From contig OZ037769.1 in assembly GCA_964035545.1 (NCBI GenBank), forward strand, positions 9,897,429-9,961,428: DNA of 64,000 bases. Reading direction: 5' to 3'. The position numbers and the translations under genes are program-made. Position 1 is the first letter of the stretch. Each line of letters opens with the position of its first letter. This stretch comes from Bugula neritina. Lineage: Eukaryota; Bryozoa; Gymnolaemata; Cheilostomatida; Bugulidae. Below the pieces are notes generated by a model. That model ran no database searches, was not told the origin of the DNA, and worked only from the letters and a program-made list of their open reading frames with translations. This document shows, one piece after another, positions 29,131-41,700 of the stretch.

Positions 29131-30542
29131 GCTTTTTGATAGCGGGAGGCTGTAGTAGATTTGGAGACCTATTTATGTCTTAATTGCTTTTTTACTCGAA
29201 TGCCTTAATTATATTTTGTGTATGAATACGTCCTATTTTTTTTTGTGAATGCCTTAATTGGTGTTTTTATACTTAACCTCTTGATGTAGTTTTCTTTGTT
29301 CAGTTTCTCTTTGTTTAGTTTTCTTTGTTCACTTATATAAGTTTAAATTCAAGCATCCCGAAGTTTGAGATATCGAATTCGGATGTCGGCTCCCAAATAT
29401 GGCATCTAAATCAAACTTTTAGATGCCCAAATTCCATTATGGATGTTCGAATTCAGCCTGAATTTAAAATGTTGTGGAATTTAGAGGTGTCCGAATTCGG
29501 GGGTATACAAGGGCGAGCTTCCCAGAGTTGAATCAGTCTACTGCTGGAGCTCCAAGACTCAACTAATGCTTTCAAGACTGCTGCATTTTTCAAGTGCACA
29601 AATAATGTTACTACATCTGGAAACTGCCTTCTCTCTCTTTCTTGCAACACAATGAGCTTATTTTCACTAGCTAGGTTCTATAAATAACCAACAAAACTAT
29701 CGCACATACTGTTTTCATTCTCTATGTACTACTCAACGTGTTTACATGTTCTGTACAATAAAAAGCCTTTTTATATAATACTGTGTGTATGAAAAAGAAC
29801 TGGCATATGCTCTTATGTTGCAAGAGTGGTGAAAATTGTAGGTCATAAAACTAATGTATTCTTCTACAAGCATGGTTGTGATGGCTTTTTTCTTTACACT
29901 ATGAAGAAAGCAATAATGGCAATCTTGCATCAAACAAGATATGAAATGCAAGCTACATCTAGGTTGAGGTTTTCTGTAAACCTAGACCTAGCACAGTTAG
30001 TAGCATGCCATACGGTTATATATAGTTACAATAACATGTATCATATCAATAGGCTATGTTCTTTTTTATTTCACTTAGTTTTCAGTTTTATTTTGTTTAG
30101 CCATTTTTCAGTTCACTACAAAGTTAAAACAACTTCTTCTGTAACATAAATAGCATTAGTTCAACCTGCCCTACAGATCAGTTCAATGCACATTGAGCCA
30201 AAAATCATGGGCTAAAAACTAACTGTTTCTTATGTTTATTCATTTAATTTCATATGATGGACTTGCATGGCTGTGGTTCCTAAACTGGTTCTTAATTTCT
30301 TCTAAACTTGTATTTAAACGTGGCAAGTTTGGTTCAACTACACCCATCATCCAACTGCTGAAAATTAGATATTATTTCAGCTACTCTTAAATTTACTCTT
30401 TTCATGTAATAATAAGTGGTAGGAGCTAAAGTATAGAAATAGGTGTTTAACAAACTAATCCTTAAAATCTATATTCAACAATGTCTGATGCTATGGCAAA
30501 AAACTAAATTAATAACTAGTAAAATTAATTTGTGCTTTAGTA
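29131..30542. other. No gene recognised
   Basis: AT-rich. 29340-29520 has several GAATTCGG/CCGAATTC words and may be part of an unknown repeat. Short frames here have no coding character that I can see. Confidence 0.5.
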
Positions 30543-30551
30543 GTTTTTATT

Positions 30552-32235
30552 GGGTGTGACTAAAATGGGTGGCCACCTGGTGCCGCGGTCCGTGACACCC
30601 ATCTTAGTCATAAGGGAGGGTTTTGACTAAAATGGGTGTCGCAAACAATTTTCGTTTCATTTTCAGATTTTTAGACATTTGTGACTGTTGAAATTGTTAT
30701 TTAATAAATCTTCAGTGAATAATTCACATTTCACAATCAGTTTAAACCAAAAAACATGAATAAATAACAATTAAATTAAATTAAGTTTAACAAAAATCAA
30801 ACTCGTCAAGAATTATCTTTCCTCATCAAAAGTTTAATTTTCACTTAATTTTACTGTTATCGATATGATTATAGACATGCTAACTTATGAAACATGTATT
30901 TTAAACTATTAAAAACTTTTTGAGCAATATTAACAAACAAAAATGTCTGCAAAACGTGAAAATAAAACTAAAACTATTCGCGACACCTATTCTAATCAAA
31001 ACACCCACGAAGGATTAAAATGGGTGTCACTGTGATTTTTGCTTTATTTTTAGCTTTCTGGGCGGTTTTGGATACTATAAATTATGTCATGTTGAAACTT
31101 TTACTTGCTTTTACCAATTAAAACTATTAAAGTTTTTAATACTCACAAATATTGGGGAAAAATCATAAAAACAAAACTAAGAACTAAGGAAAGATAACTC
31201 TAGGGGGTGTCACTGATAGTTTCGGTTTTGTAAATTATTATTTAATATTACTGTCATTTGGGGTGAAACAGTTATAATATATTAGAGTTTTCCTTAAGTT
31301 TTGATCAACAACCAATTTAACAACAAGAATTGCCAAAAAGCTAAAAAATAAAGCAAAAATCACTGTGGCACCCATTTTAGTCATTTGGAGGGGGTTTTGA
31401 CTAAAATGGGTGTCACAAAAATGTTTAGTTTTATTTTCACATTTTGTGAATTTTTTTTTTTGTTAATATTGCTCTCAGTAGTTTTACTAGTTTAAAGTAT
31501 ATGGTGCATTAGTCAGCATGTCTAAAAACTGAAAAATAACTATGAAACTAAATCAAAATACATGTATTGAATTTTTCCCTTGACATCCCCTAGTTTTTGA
31601 CCCCAAAGGTTTTCACAATGACTTTAATCTTATTTATTCTATGACACAGTTTCGTAGCTTTTTAATTAGCTAAGTTGGTGTAAAAATGCAAAAGCAGTTT
31701 AATGATATCAAGTGTAAAATTATATCTGTCCTCAATGCAGAATGCCAAATGCAAATAAAAAAATCTTGTGACACCCATTTTAGTCATTCTGGACTAAAAT
31801 GGGTGTCGCGAAAGTTTTTAGTTTTATTTTCACATTTTGTAGACATTTTTGTTTTTTACTATTGCTCAAAAATTTTTTAATAGTTTAAAGTATATGTTTC
31901 ATAAGTTATCATGTCTATGATCATAACGATAACAATAAAATTAGGTGAAAATTAAATTTTTGATGACGAAAGATAACTCTTGATAAGTTTGTTTTTTGTT
32001 AAAATTAATTTAATTTAATCATTATTTATTCATTTTTTTGGTTTAAACGGTTGTGAAATGTTCATTACTCACTGAAGATTTATTTAACAATAATCTTAAC
32101 AGTCACAGCTGTCTAAGAATCTGAAAATAAAACGAAAATTGTTCGCGACACCCATTTTATTCAAAACCCCCTCTTATGACTAAAATGGGTGTCACGGACT
32201 GCGACACCGGGTGGCCACCCAATTTAGTCACACCC
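30552..32235. mobile_element. 1.7-kb palindromic foldback element with nested hairpins
   Basis: Ends are GGGTGTGACTAAAATGGGTGG and its complement CCACCCAATTTAGTCACACCC, and the inverted repeat continues for roughly 250 bp. Flanks are GTTTTTATT (30543-30551) and ATTTTTATT (32236-32244), a 9-bp duplication with one difference. Long TIRs plus a 9-bp duplication suggest a Mutator-like non-autonomous element. A hairpin word GTGACACCCATTTTAGTCA / TGACTAAAATGGGTGTCAC recurs about five times inside (near 30590, 30990, 31370, 31770 and 32140). No protein frame. Confidence 0.8.
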
Positions 32236-32471
32236 ATTTTTATTTTTGTCAACATAATACTTTTATTTCTAAGCTGTAAATGTGTATTTTTGACAATTTA
32301 TTTGGAATAGTAGAACTGTAAAAAAAAATTATTTTCTTATGGGGATGTAAACAAATTCATTTTTGCAAGCCATTTTGGAAAACTGCAATAAATGCCATTT
32401 GTGTAAATTAGGTATTGGGTCATTTATATACAAGTGAGAATAAACTTTGCTATTGGTAAGTTTATTAGAGA

Positions 32472-32625
32472 GCAGCGGTGGTCTAGCAGTTGAAAAGCTG
32501 GCTTAGTCAACACAAACTCAACGATTTAACTTCCAGTAAAAGCTATCGTTGATATTAAGAAAGGAATTCAGTTGTAATTACTCTTTTGACACATTAGATA
32601 ATAAAGTCCTTAGTCAGCCTAAAAA
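32472..32625 (+). repeat. tRNA-derived SINE, diverged copy
   Basis: Aligns with 53410-53560: GCAGCGGTGGTCTAGCAGTTGA (A-box region), then AGCTGGCTTAGTCAACAC, AAAAGCTATCGTTGAT and ATAAAGTCCTTAGTCAGCCT. The B box is decayed. It lies upstream of the adaptin start. Confidence 0.65.
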
Positions 32626-32745
32626 CCTTTTTTATTTAGTTGGAACATAGTGAGCTACTTACAGTCGGTACTTTCTACTACTTGTTAACACTTTGATTGA
32701 GTCATTTACAAGTCCATAATTTTATTTTGCTCATATTTTTTTCAG

Positions 32746-35700
32746 AATTGAACCCAACAGCCAAAATGACCGATTCCAAATATTTCACCACCACCAAAAA
32801 AGGTCAGTGTAGGATTGTAGGTAGCAGCGTGTAGGGCTTGGTTTGGTTTGGGGTTTGAGCTGCTGTAACAGTTTGAACTTTCAAGGTTGCTCAGTGATTG
32901 AGCTTTGTGTTGCAGCAGCTAAAAATAGCATCTGATGAAAGTTAGCAGTAATTTACTACCGTATTGATTTTATAATGCCATGAATCCAAAGTCAACCTGA
33001 AATTTCATGGCACAGTAAAAATGGCACAGGTAATAATGACGCAAATGGCAAAGTAGGTAAAAAACCCCAATGGATTGGCTTAGCTGATTATTGGCTTGTT
33101 ACTTTGATAAGACAACGTTTCACCATAGGAATAATTGTAATACATAGTCATCGTAAAATACTAATCAATTTCTGGGTTTGAAAGAAATAACCCTGCTAAC
33201 CATATTAAAACTAACGAATAAAATATACTTACCAGTATTTCATAATCTTGTTTAGTAGCATTTTGAATATTTCAAGGTCAATGCAATTAATGTAAATATT
33301 TTTTTAATCAAATCGAAAATGAAAAACTAGCTATAGGTTATATAATATATGGCAAAGCTCTAATATCTGGTAGACGGTTATTGACAAGGCTATCTCGAAA
33401 GATGAATAATGTTTTTTGAGAAGAAATATAAATTGTAGTAAAAATACTTACATGGTTGTATTTAGTTCAAGCTAGACAACTTATTGTTATTTAGTCATCA
33501 TGATGATTCTTTTTGTTTACTAAAGGAGAGTTGTTTGAACTGAAAGCTGAGCTTAATGGTGACAGAAAAGATGTTCAGAAAGATGCTATAAAGAAGGTGA
33601 TTGCTAGCATGACTGTGGGGAAAGACGTCAGTCAGCTCTTTCCTGATGTTATCAATTGTGGACAGACAGATGATCTCGAACTCAAGAAGCTTGTTTACCT
33701 TTACTCAATGAACTATGCCAAGAGCCAACCACGGCTCACCTTGATGGCTGTTAATACTTTTGTTAAGGTGTGTTTTAGTCTTTTACTTTCGAAATTACGT
33801 GCATACTACAAGGTAAACACCTAGAATGATGTACCTGAACCAAAGCTGTAATGAGATGGTATTTGCGCTCACATTTTTTCATATACTTGTTATATAGGCT
33901 CAGTTTTTAATGCTAATTTATGTCAACATAAAATTCAATTAATGGTTTTAGTGAGCATTTACCTAATTAATGAATTGCATTTACTGAATAATGAATAAAT
34001 AGTTACCAGTCCACTTATAATAAAGTAATGCATTTATATATAATTTTGTTATTTGTTTTTGAACCCATGATTCAAATTTAGTAACTTAAAAATAAAAAAT
34101 CTTGATTGATGGTTTTTTCTACTAATTTCAATTCTATGTTTTATGCAATATTTTGTTAGTTGATTAGTAGAAATATGTAGAACTTTTTCATTTTTGTTGG
34201 CCTGAGCTAGATTTTATCATCATCATGCATGTTCAATATAATTATTTTCGAATTTTCAGTACCGCAGCAGATTCCTGATGCTATCAAAAGCCAATAATCC
34301 TGCAATACTGCACTAATACTTCGGCATTTGCCTATTATTTTGCAATTAAGCTTTTTATTTCTATCTATTTTTAAGGACTCAAAGCACCCTAATCCTCTAA
34401 TTAGAGCTTTAGCTGTAAGGACTATGGGATGTATACGAGTGGACGAAATAACTGACTATTTCTGTGAGCCGCTGAGGAAATGTCTCAAGGTGTATACACA
34501 TGTAAAATTACAATTTAAATTTAAGTATAGATTGAGAAAATTTTCAATAAGTTTTTAGTTTCTCAACAGGTTTGTTTTGTGAAAAGTGATAATTTGTGGC
34601 ATGAGTTGATTTCCTTAAAAAAATTATTTTCATCAAGAACAATGTATTATAAAGTTTAAATATTTTAAATTACTAGTATAAACTAAGAGCATGCTGTTTC
34701 GCAGACCCTTGAACCTGGCAGTATAGAGTATATGTGTGCATGGGTTTGTTTTGTATATGTCTATGTATGCTTAGGATGATGACCCTTATGTAAGAAAAAC
34801 AGCTGCTGTTAGTGTTGCCAAACTATACGACATCAATGGAGAGCTTGTGGAAGAGCAGGGGTTTCTGGAGATGCTCAAGGTGAGTTTTCTGTGTGCGTGT
34901 TTGTGCAAGTGCTTTGCCCACCTGCCAATTTTTGTGAGAGAAAGTTTTATAGATTTACAATATTTCTTGAAAGCCATTTTAGTCTTACGCCTAAATTACT
35001 CAAATAATTACGTAATTAAAATTATATGATGCTCCTTTGAAAATTGCTTAACTTCTGTATATAAATGAATATCCCATTCAGAGTGATAACCCCCCCCCCA
35101 CCAGATACAAAAAGTTATCTGCATATTTGAAATCAGTAGAATGTTGGCTTTTCGGTGATATATAGCAGCAAAGGTTAGTATTGATGTGCTCTACCGCCCA
35201 ATTTTTCATGCTTGCACCCCACTAATAATTCACTTTCTGTGAATGAATGCAATAATTTTAATTACATTCCCCAAAAGCAGTGCATTCTCTTCCAAACCCA
35301 AGGTAAATAGCAGTTGTATCAACCACTGACTTATAACCAACTTCCAGTAAATCTAACTTGTCCGGTGAAAGATATGTTTAAATAATTTTCAAGTGCCTAG
35401 CGTTGACTTAAAAATTATAAAAATATATTATATAATTACTGAGCCTATAGTCGTGAACTTGAATTTTAGAACCTATTGTGTCAGAGGTATAGTTCTTTTT
35501 TCCCAGTTGTTAGGATCTCTTTCTCATGGGCACTTGCTATTTTAGGACCTGCTGTCAGATAGCAACCCTATGGTAGTGGCTAATGCAGTTGCAGCTATAG
35601 CTGAGATTAAAGAAACCTGCACCAGGCCTCATGAGCTACTCTCTTTCAATCAGGGAACTATAAATAAACTGCTGACGGCTTTAAATGAGTGTACAGAGTA

Positions 35701-38700
35701 AGTGTTTCTTTATAGACTGCTTATTGTAGGATTTCTTCTTTAATCCATATGTTGTCTCAGTTCATTTATTTTTGTTCGATTTATTTTTTAAAATATTGCT
35801 GTAGCCTTCTAGCATCAAAATACACAGTACCTAGTTTTATTGGTATTTATATCATACATTATTGAAATATACCATATGCCACAGATGATTTTAATAATTG
35901 AATTGATGAGTTTCAGTCCACTGAACAATTCACCTGGTGTGCTACAAGTATCGTTATTATAATTTCTATTGATCAAAATGGATGATATTCACTAGTTGTG
36001 GTGTTGATTAACCCCAATTTCTCAACACAGCTGATTTAGCTATCAACTTACTTTTGTTTTCTTTCATTTTTTATATAAGAGGCTTAATGGTTTTGTCTTG
36101 TTGGTAAAAATTATGTACAAAATGGGTGCCAACTTACTGAGACTTTCTAGCTAGGTTTTATGTCAATCAGATTTAATGTATCTAGCACTCTAGTGAAATT
36201 GTAACAAATTGTCAAAGCTTGAAAGCAAATGTTAATGATGGGTGAATTGTATTTTACTTGTTCGTGTGGTGAACCACCATTGTTGTAATGAAACCTAATT
36301 TTACGACACCTTTTTGCCTTTAACTTCTATGATGCATCGCTTACTTTTTTGCAGCTTGAAAGTTTTTATTAAATTAAGGTTCAAGAAATTCAAATTTTCA
36401 GCTTTTTTTCTAAAGTGGCTTCAGCTGGAAGATTTTCCTCCATGTTCTTCACTTGGCTGCATTTGTTCACTAATGAGTTTGCAACATCTCATATAAATTC
36501 TTTGCATTGTGGCAAGCATCTAATACAGCTATGTTTTTCCATGTAAAGGTTTCATACCAAGCAGCGGTGTAAGCCTCAGCTGATTTTAAACCTATGTGCT
36601 CCTCTCTGCAACTCAGTCAGTCCAATAAATCAAATTATACATTCTTGAAAGAAAACAATTCAAAGCACTCAACTCAGCGAATACATATTTGACTCAGCAC
36701 AATAAATGTTCAGAAAATATTTAATTCTATATTTTAGATGGGGGCAGGTGTTTATCTTAGACTGTGTGGGAGGGTATGAACCCAGGGATGAAAGAGATGC
36801 ACAAAGTATTATAGAGAGAGTAACTCCAAGACTGTCCCATGCTAATGCAGCTGTTGTTCTATCTGCTGTCAAGGTTATTAAGAATATTATTATTTTGAAC
36901 AGCATTATTATAAGAAACTTCCAAACTTAAAACCCCTTAGATTCTGTATTGAGTAATTTTAAGACATTGAACTTATAAATTTTGACATTTTTTGTTCATA
37001 CAACACCTTTTATTGCATCATGAATATCATCCTTCATGACATTATATGCACACTGAGCAAGTAGTCTACTAAAAAACTAACTTCGAAAAACTACATTCTG
37101 GTAGTTTAAAATAAAAAGTGTAAAAATATGTGAAAAATGACAAGTATTTTTTTGAAACGCAATGCCAGAAAGATGACTTTAAATGAAATTTTCACAAATC
37201 AATATGAATATGAACTTTATTATACAAGTCTTGTATTTCCAGTGATTATCCCAGCTATTGTTTGTATTTTCACAAAATGTATTGACACTTAGAATTAACC
37301 GTCCGTGCCATGCACAGTGCTCCTATAGATATCGTCAGCCATGGTTTATTCTTCAGTAGCAATATGAAAAGTTGAATGATGATTGCAGGTAATAATGAGA
37401 TTACTGGATATTCTGGACCAATCAAGTGAATTTGTTTCTTCACTGACCAGGAAACTAGCAGCTCCTCTGGTTACGCTGCTTTCTGCAGAACCAGAGATAC
37501 AATATGTCGCACTCCGAAATATCAACCTTGTCATTCAAAAAAGGTATGTTTTGCCTGGTGAAAATCTTTACTTTTCTATTAGTAATGCAATATTTATGAT
37601 GTGTAGATAGCTTTGCACAATCTTTAGGTGTGCTTTACCAATTATTTAGCAATCTAGTTGTGAAGATCTTAAACTTGTGTTGTAGCAAATAGTTTGGTGT
37701 CTGAATTGTAATCACGAAGTAAAAACAACAGCAGTCGTTTTTTTAAAATAAAGTGATATGTTATTTTGTTGTTTGTACACCTGGTGAGTTGTTATGTCCG
37801 TAATAGCTTATTAGCCCATAGAACTTCAGGCTAAATCCTTTGACCTGGGAGGTCCACCACACAGTATTTTAGCTGGTCATTTCGGTTGACCATCTAACCG
37901 TGGTTGCATTTCAATGTTCTTGTTTTAATTTATCTTTTTTTATCAGTAGCCACTTGGTGGTCATCCTATTTTTATATTTTAAATTCACGAGGTCTGGGTG
38001 GAACTAAATGCACTTATTTGGCTACTGCATCTCGACTGTTGTTATACTATTTTATTTATTTATTTATTTATTTATGGTTATATATGCACAATTTTCTGTT
38101 GGGCAGCATCTATCACTAAATTTATTAATATCATTACTGCTCTGTCATTTACTTCATCTTTTCCTTCTTGCTTAGCTTTTTTTAGCTTTTTCAATAATCT
38201 GTTTGATAGTAAATGTCTTGGTACATTAGCTTTGAATGTAGTATTTCATCCATAATAATTAGTACTTTTATCTCGTGCCCTCTTCACATTACCATCACAG
38301 CACCTGCGCACAGTTACAACCCATGTTGGTTGGTTAGGGTAGCCTTCTAAGTATTTTGTTCTTTTTTCCATGTCATCTTCAGCTAACATCTACATCTAAT
38401 TCTATTCCCTTTTAAATTCAGTCAAGATTATGCCAAAACCCTCTAAAAGCACATACATTTTTAAAGTTAGCTTTGTGCAGTTATATGCAACACCCTACAC
38501 GTTGCATGTATATTACAGACCTGATATTCTGAAGCATGAACTGAAAGTATTCTTTGTAAAATACAACGATCCAGTCTACGTCAAGATGGAGAAATTGGAT
38601 ATTATGATTAGATTAACTAATCAGTCCAACATCACTCAAACGCTATCGGAGCTGAAAGAGTTAGTGTTTATGTTGTAGTAGCATTAGAATTTTCCTATAT

Positions 38701-41700
38701 TAGTCTGAAAAGGCATGCTTCAATGTTTTCGAATTTTAAGTATCAAATTATATAGTTTATTTCTTATTACCTCTCGTCCTATTGCTAATGACCATTGTGG
38801 TAAAATGATTCCATCACATTGTGATTGAGTCAATTTAGATGTTCTGTATAAATTTGTGCTAGACACCATAAAATGTGATTGGTACATTTAGTCCTCTAAT
38901 TTGGGTGTTCATAAAATACACTGGTAGAGATAATAGATAGGGACAAAGTCAGAATGCATTGCTGAAATTTATGATGTATATTTAAGATATGCTACAGAAG
39001 TGGATGTAGATTTTGTAAGAAAGTCTGTTCGAGCTATTGGCCGATGTGCTATAAAAGTGGACGTGGCAGCAGAGCGATGCGTCAGCACACTCTTGGATTT
39101 GATACAGACAAAAGTGAATTATGTGGTTCAAGAGGCTATTGTTGTTATTAAGGTAATGTCTACTTGGGTCCTGGAGCCCAAGTATATTATGAAATATTAT
39201 ACTTTCTCTTCATTGTACATAGATTCAAATTGAAAGTATAGTTTAATGACGAGTTTTTAAAAACATTCGAAACAAAGCTAACCCTAGAGGTGTTTAATCA
39301 TTTGTGACACCTGGTTCAAGCCCTTCTCGTCACCTCTGGAATTTCATGAAACGGCGATCTGTGACCTACGGACCAAGAAGTGTATATAGCTGTTATTATT
39401 GCACATTGAATTTATTTTCATCACTGTACAGGAAACTTTGTCATGATTGGTTATTTCAGGATATATTCAGGAAATATCCTAACAAATATGAATCAGTGAT
39501 TGGCACACTCTGTGAATGTCTTGATACTCTTGATGAGCCTGAGGCTAGAGCAAGTATTATCTGGATCATAGGAGAGTATGCAGAGCGAATTGACAATGCT
39601 GCTGAGTTATTAGAAGGTTTCCTTGACTCATTTCATGATGAGAACTCCCAGGTGCAAAATATACTGTATATGAGAGTAGTTATACTGTATATGAGAGTAG
39701 TTATACTGTATATGAGATTAGTTATACTGTATGAGAGTAGATATACTGTATATGAGAGTAGTTGTACTGTATATGAGAGTAGTTATACTGTATATGAGAG
39801 TAGTTATACTGTATATGAGAGTAGTTATACTGTATATGAGATTAGTTATACTGTATGAGAGTAGATATACTGTATATGAGAGTAGTTGTACTGTATATGA
39901 GAGTAGTTATACTGTATATGAGAGTAGTTATACTGTATATGAGATTAGTTATACTGTATATGAGAGTAGTTATACTGTGTATGAGAGTAGTTGTACTGTG
40001 TATGAGAGTAGATATACTGTATATGAGAGTAGTTGTACTGTATATGAGAGTAGATATACTGTATATGAGATTAGTTATACTGTATATGAGAATAGCTAAG
40101 CTATATATCATGCTGCATATTCTACTGTGTATATTATATTGTATATCACTTCTCTAGGTACAGCTACAGATACTGACGGCAATTGTCAAACTTTTCCTCA
40201 CTAAACCTGCAGACAACCAGGACTTGGTGCAACAGGTCCTCAGTATATCCACACAGGAGACTGAAAACCCAGATCTTAGAGATAGGGGTAAGTCTCAATT
40301 TTCGCAGTCCACATCGTCTGGTAGATTGTTTGAATCAGCAAAAGTAATATGTTTCTAATTTATATTAAAAACTTGAAACTTTTAATACATTGAAATATAC
40401 AAGTAAAAATTCACTAGAACGTGGTCAAAAAGATAGTAGGGGTAACTGGGGCACAACGGCCATAGAGGTACAAAAAGCCCTCAAAATTGTGAGAAAACTT
40501 ATCGACTTAGAGTTGTGATTTTTTTTAATAAAAATGTATTGACATAATTATTCAGCCATTGTAGTTCCAACACATGGGGAGCATACATGTTGAAGAGGCG
40601 AGTCAAAAACTGTTTTTACCTACTTTTTGTAAATGTAAATTTAAAGCTTTATAACTTTTTACACTCAAAGGTAACAAGCCTAGATTTTACTGATATTGTT
40701 GCCATTGCTTTTCTCTGCATTGCATAACTAGTATAACCGCAAACTCTAAATTAAGTTTTCCTTGAGCCACATTTATTTTCAACTTGGCCACCCGGGGCAC
40801 AATGGGCCACCTGACCAGGGCACAATGGGCCACCTTATTGTTGCACCCTGATTACTGTTATTAGTTTGTTTGCCCAAAAAGTTAGTTGAAATGTTAATAA
40901 AATCTATAGATATAGCCATTTCTGACCTTTTTTGTAAAATATCAAAGATATCATGGTAAGACTACCGAACTACAAGGTGAAGCTCCCCTAATACATACAT
41001 CTGGTGTGGTTATCGCTTTGCCATTTTATTCATCATAAAAACACTCAGCTGTTGCTACTAGTGGATAGTCACGATATTCAAAATACATTATATCATTGAG
41101 GGAATATACATGTATTTGACTAAAATAAATTGCGATTTTCTCATTTCCTCCCCCTCCCCCTTCCGTACTCCAGTCACAAACCTCAGCTATGCACCTTCGC
41201 TACAGTTCATAGAAAAAAGTCTACACGGAGTTTTTCAACACATGTTACTAAAGTTTTTTCTGATAAAATTTCCTGTGAAGTGGAAATAGAAAAAACATTT
41301 TTAGTTCTAAACAATAATGATTATGGCACCATAGAAATGAGTGATGTGCATTTGATTTTGCCTCCCCCTGCTATCCGTGGTGGGACAAACTGTACAGCTA
41401 AAACATGATTTTTGCTGTAGACCTGAAAGTATATTTTTATTTATTTGTAATATTAAATAAATAAAGGTCAGATGCAACCAAACCAGCAAAGTCTCAATAT
41501 ATTTGTTGTGTCCCACCTAGTGGCCCATTGTACCCCGGTACCAGGGCACAATGGCCATTTTTTGTCATGAAAATTTCCTTATTCTGAAAGTTGTGATGGA
41601 GATAGAAACAACCAACTGATACCTACAATAGACAACTGATGTAGCATTTAGACTAGAGATTGTTGATCTAGTAATTTGAAAAACAGACGAATGATAACAA

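Noticed and set aside
39731-40157. Repetitive frames on both strands (MRVVILY, TLIYSIT)
   Set aside because: Translation of the 21-bp intronic minisatellite; the adaptin exons splice around it in phase.
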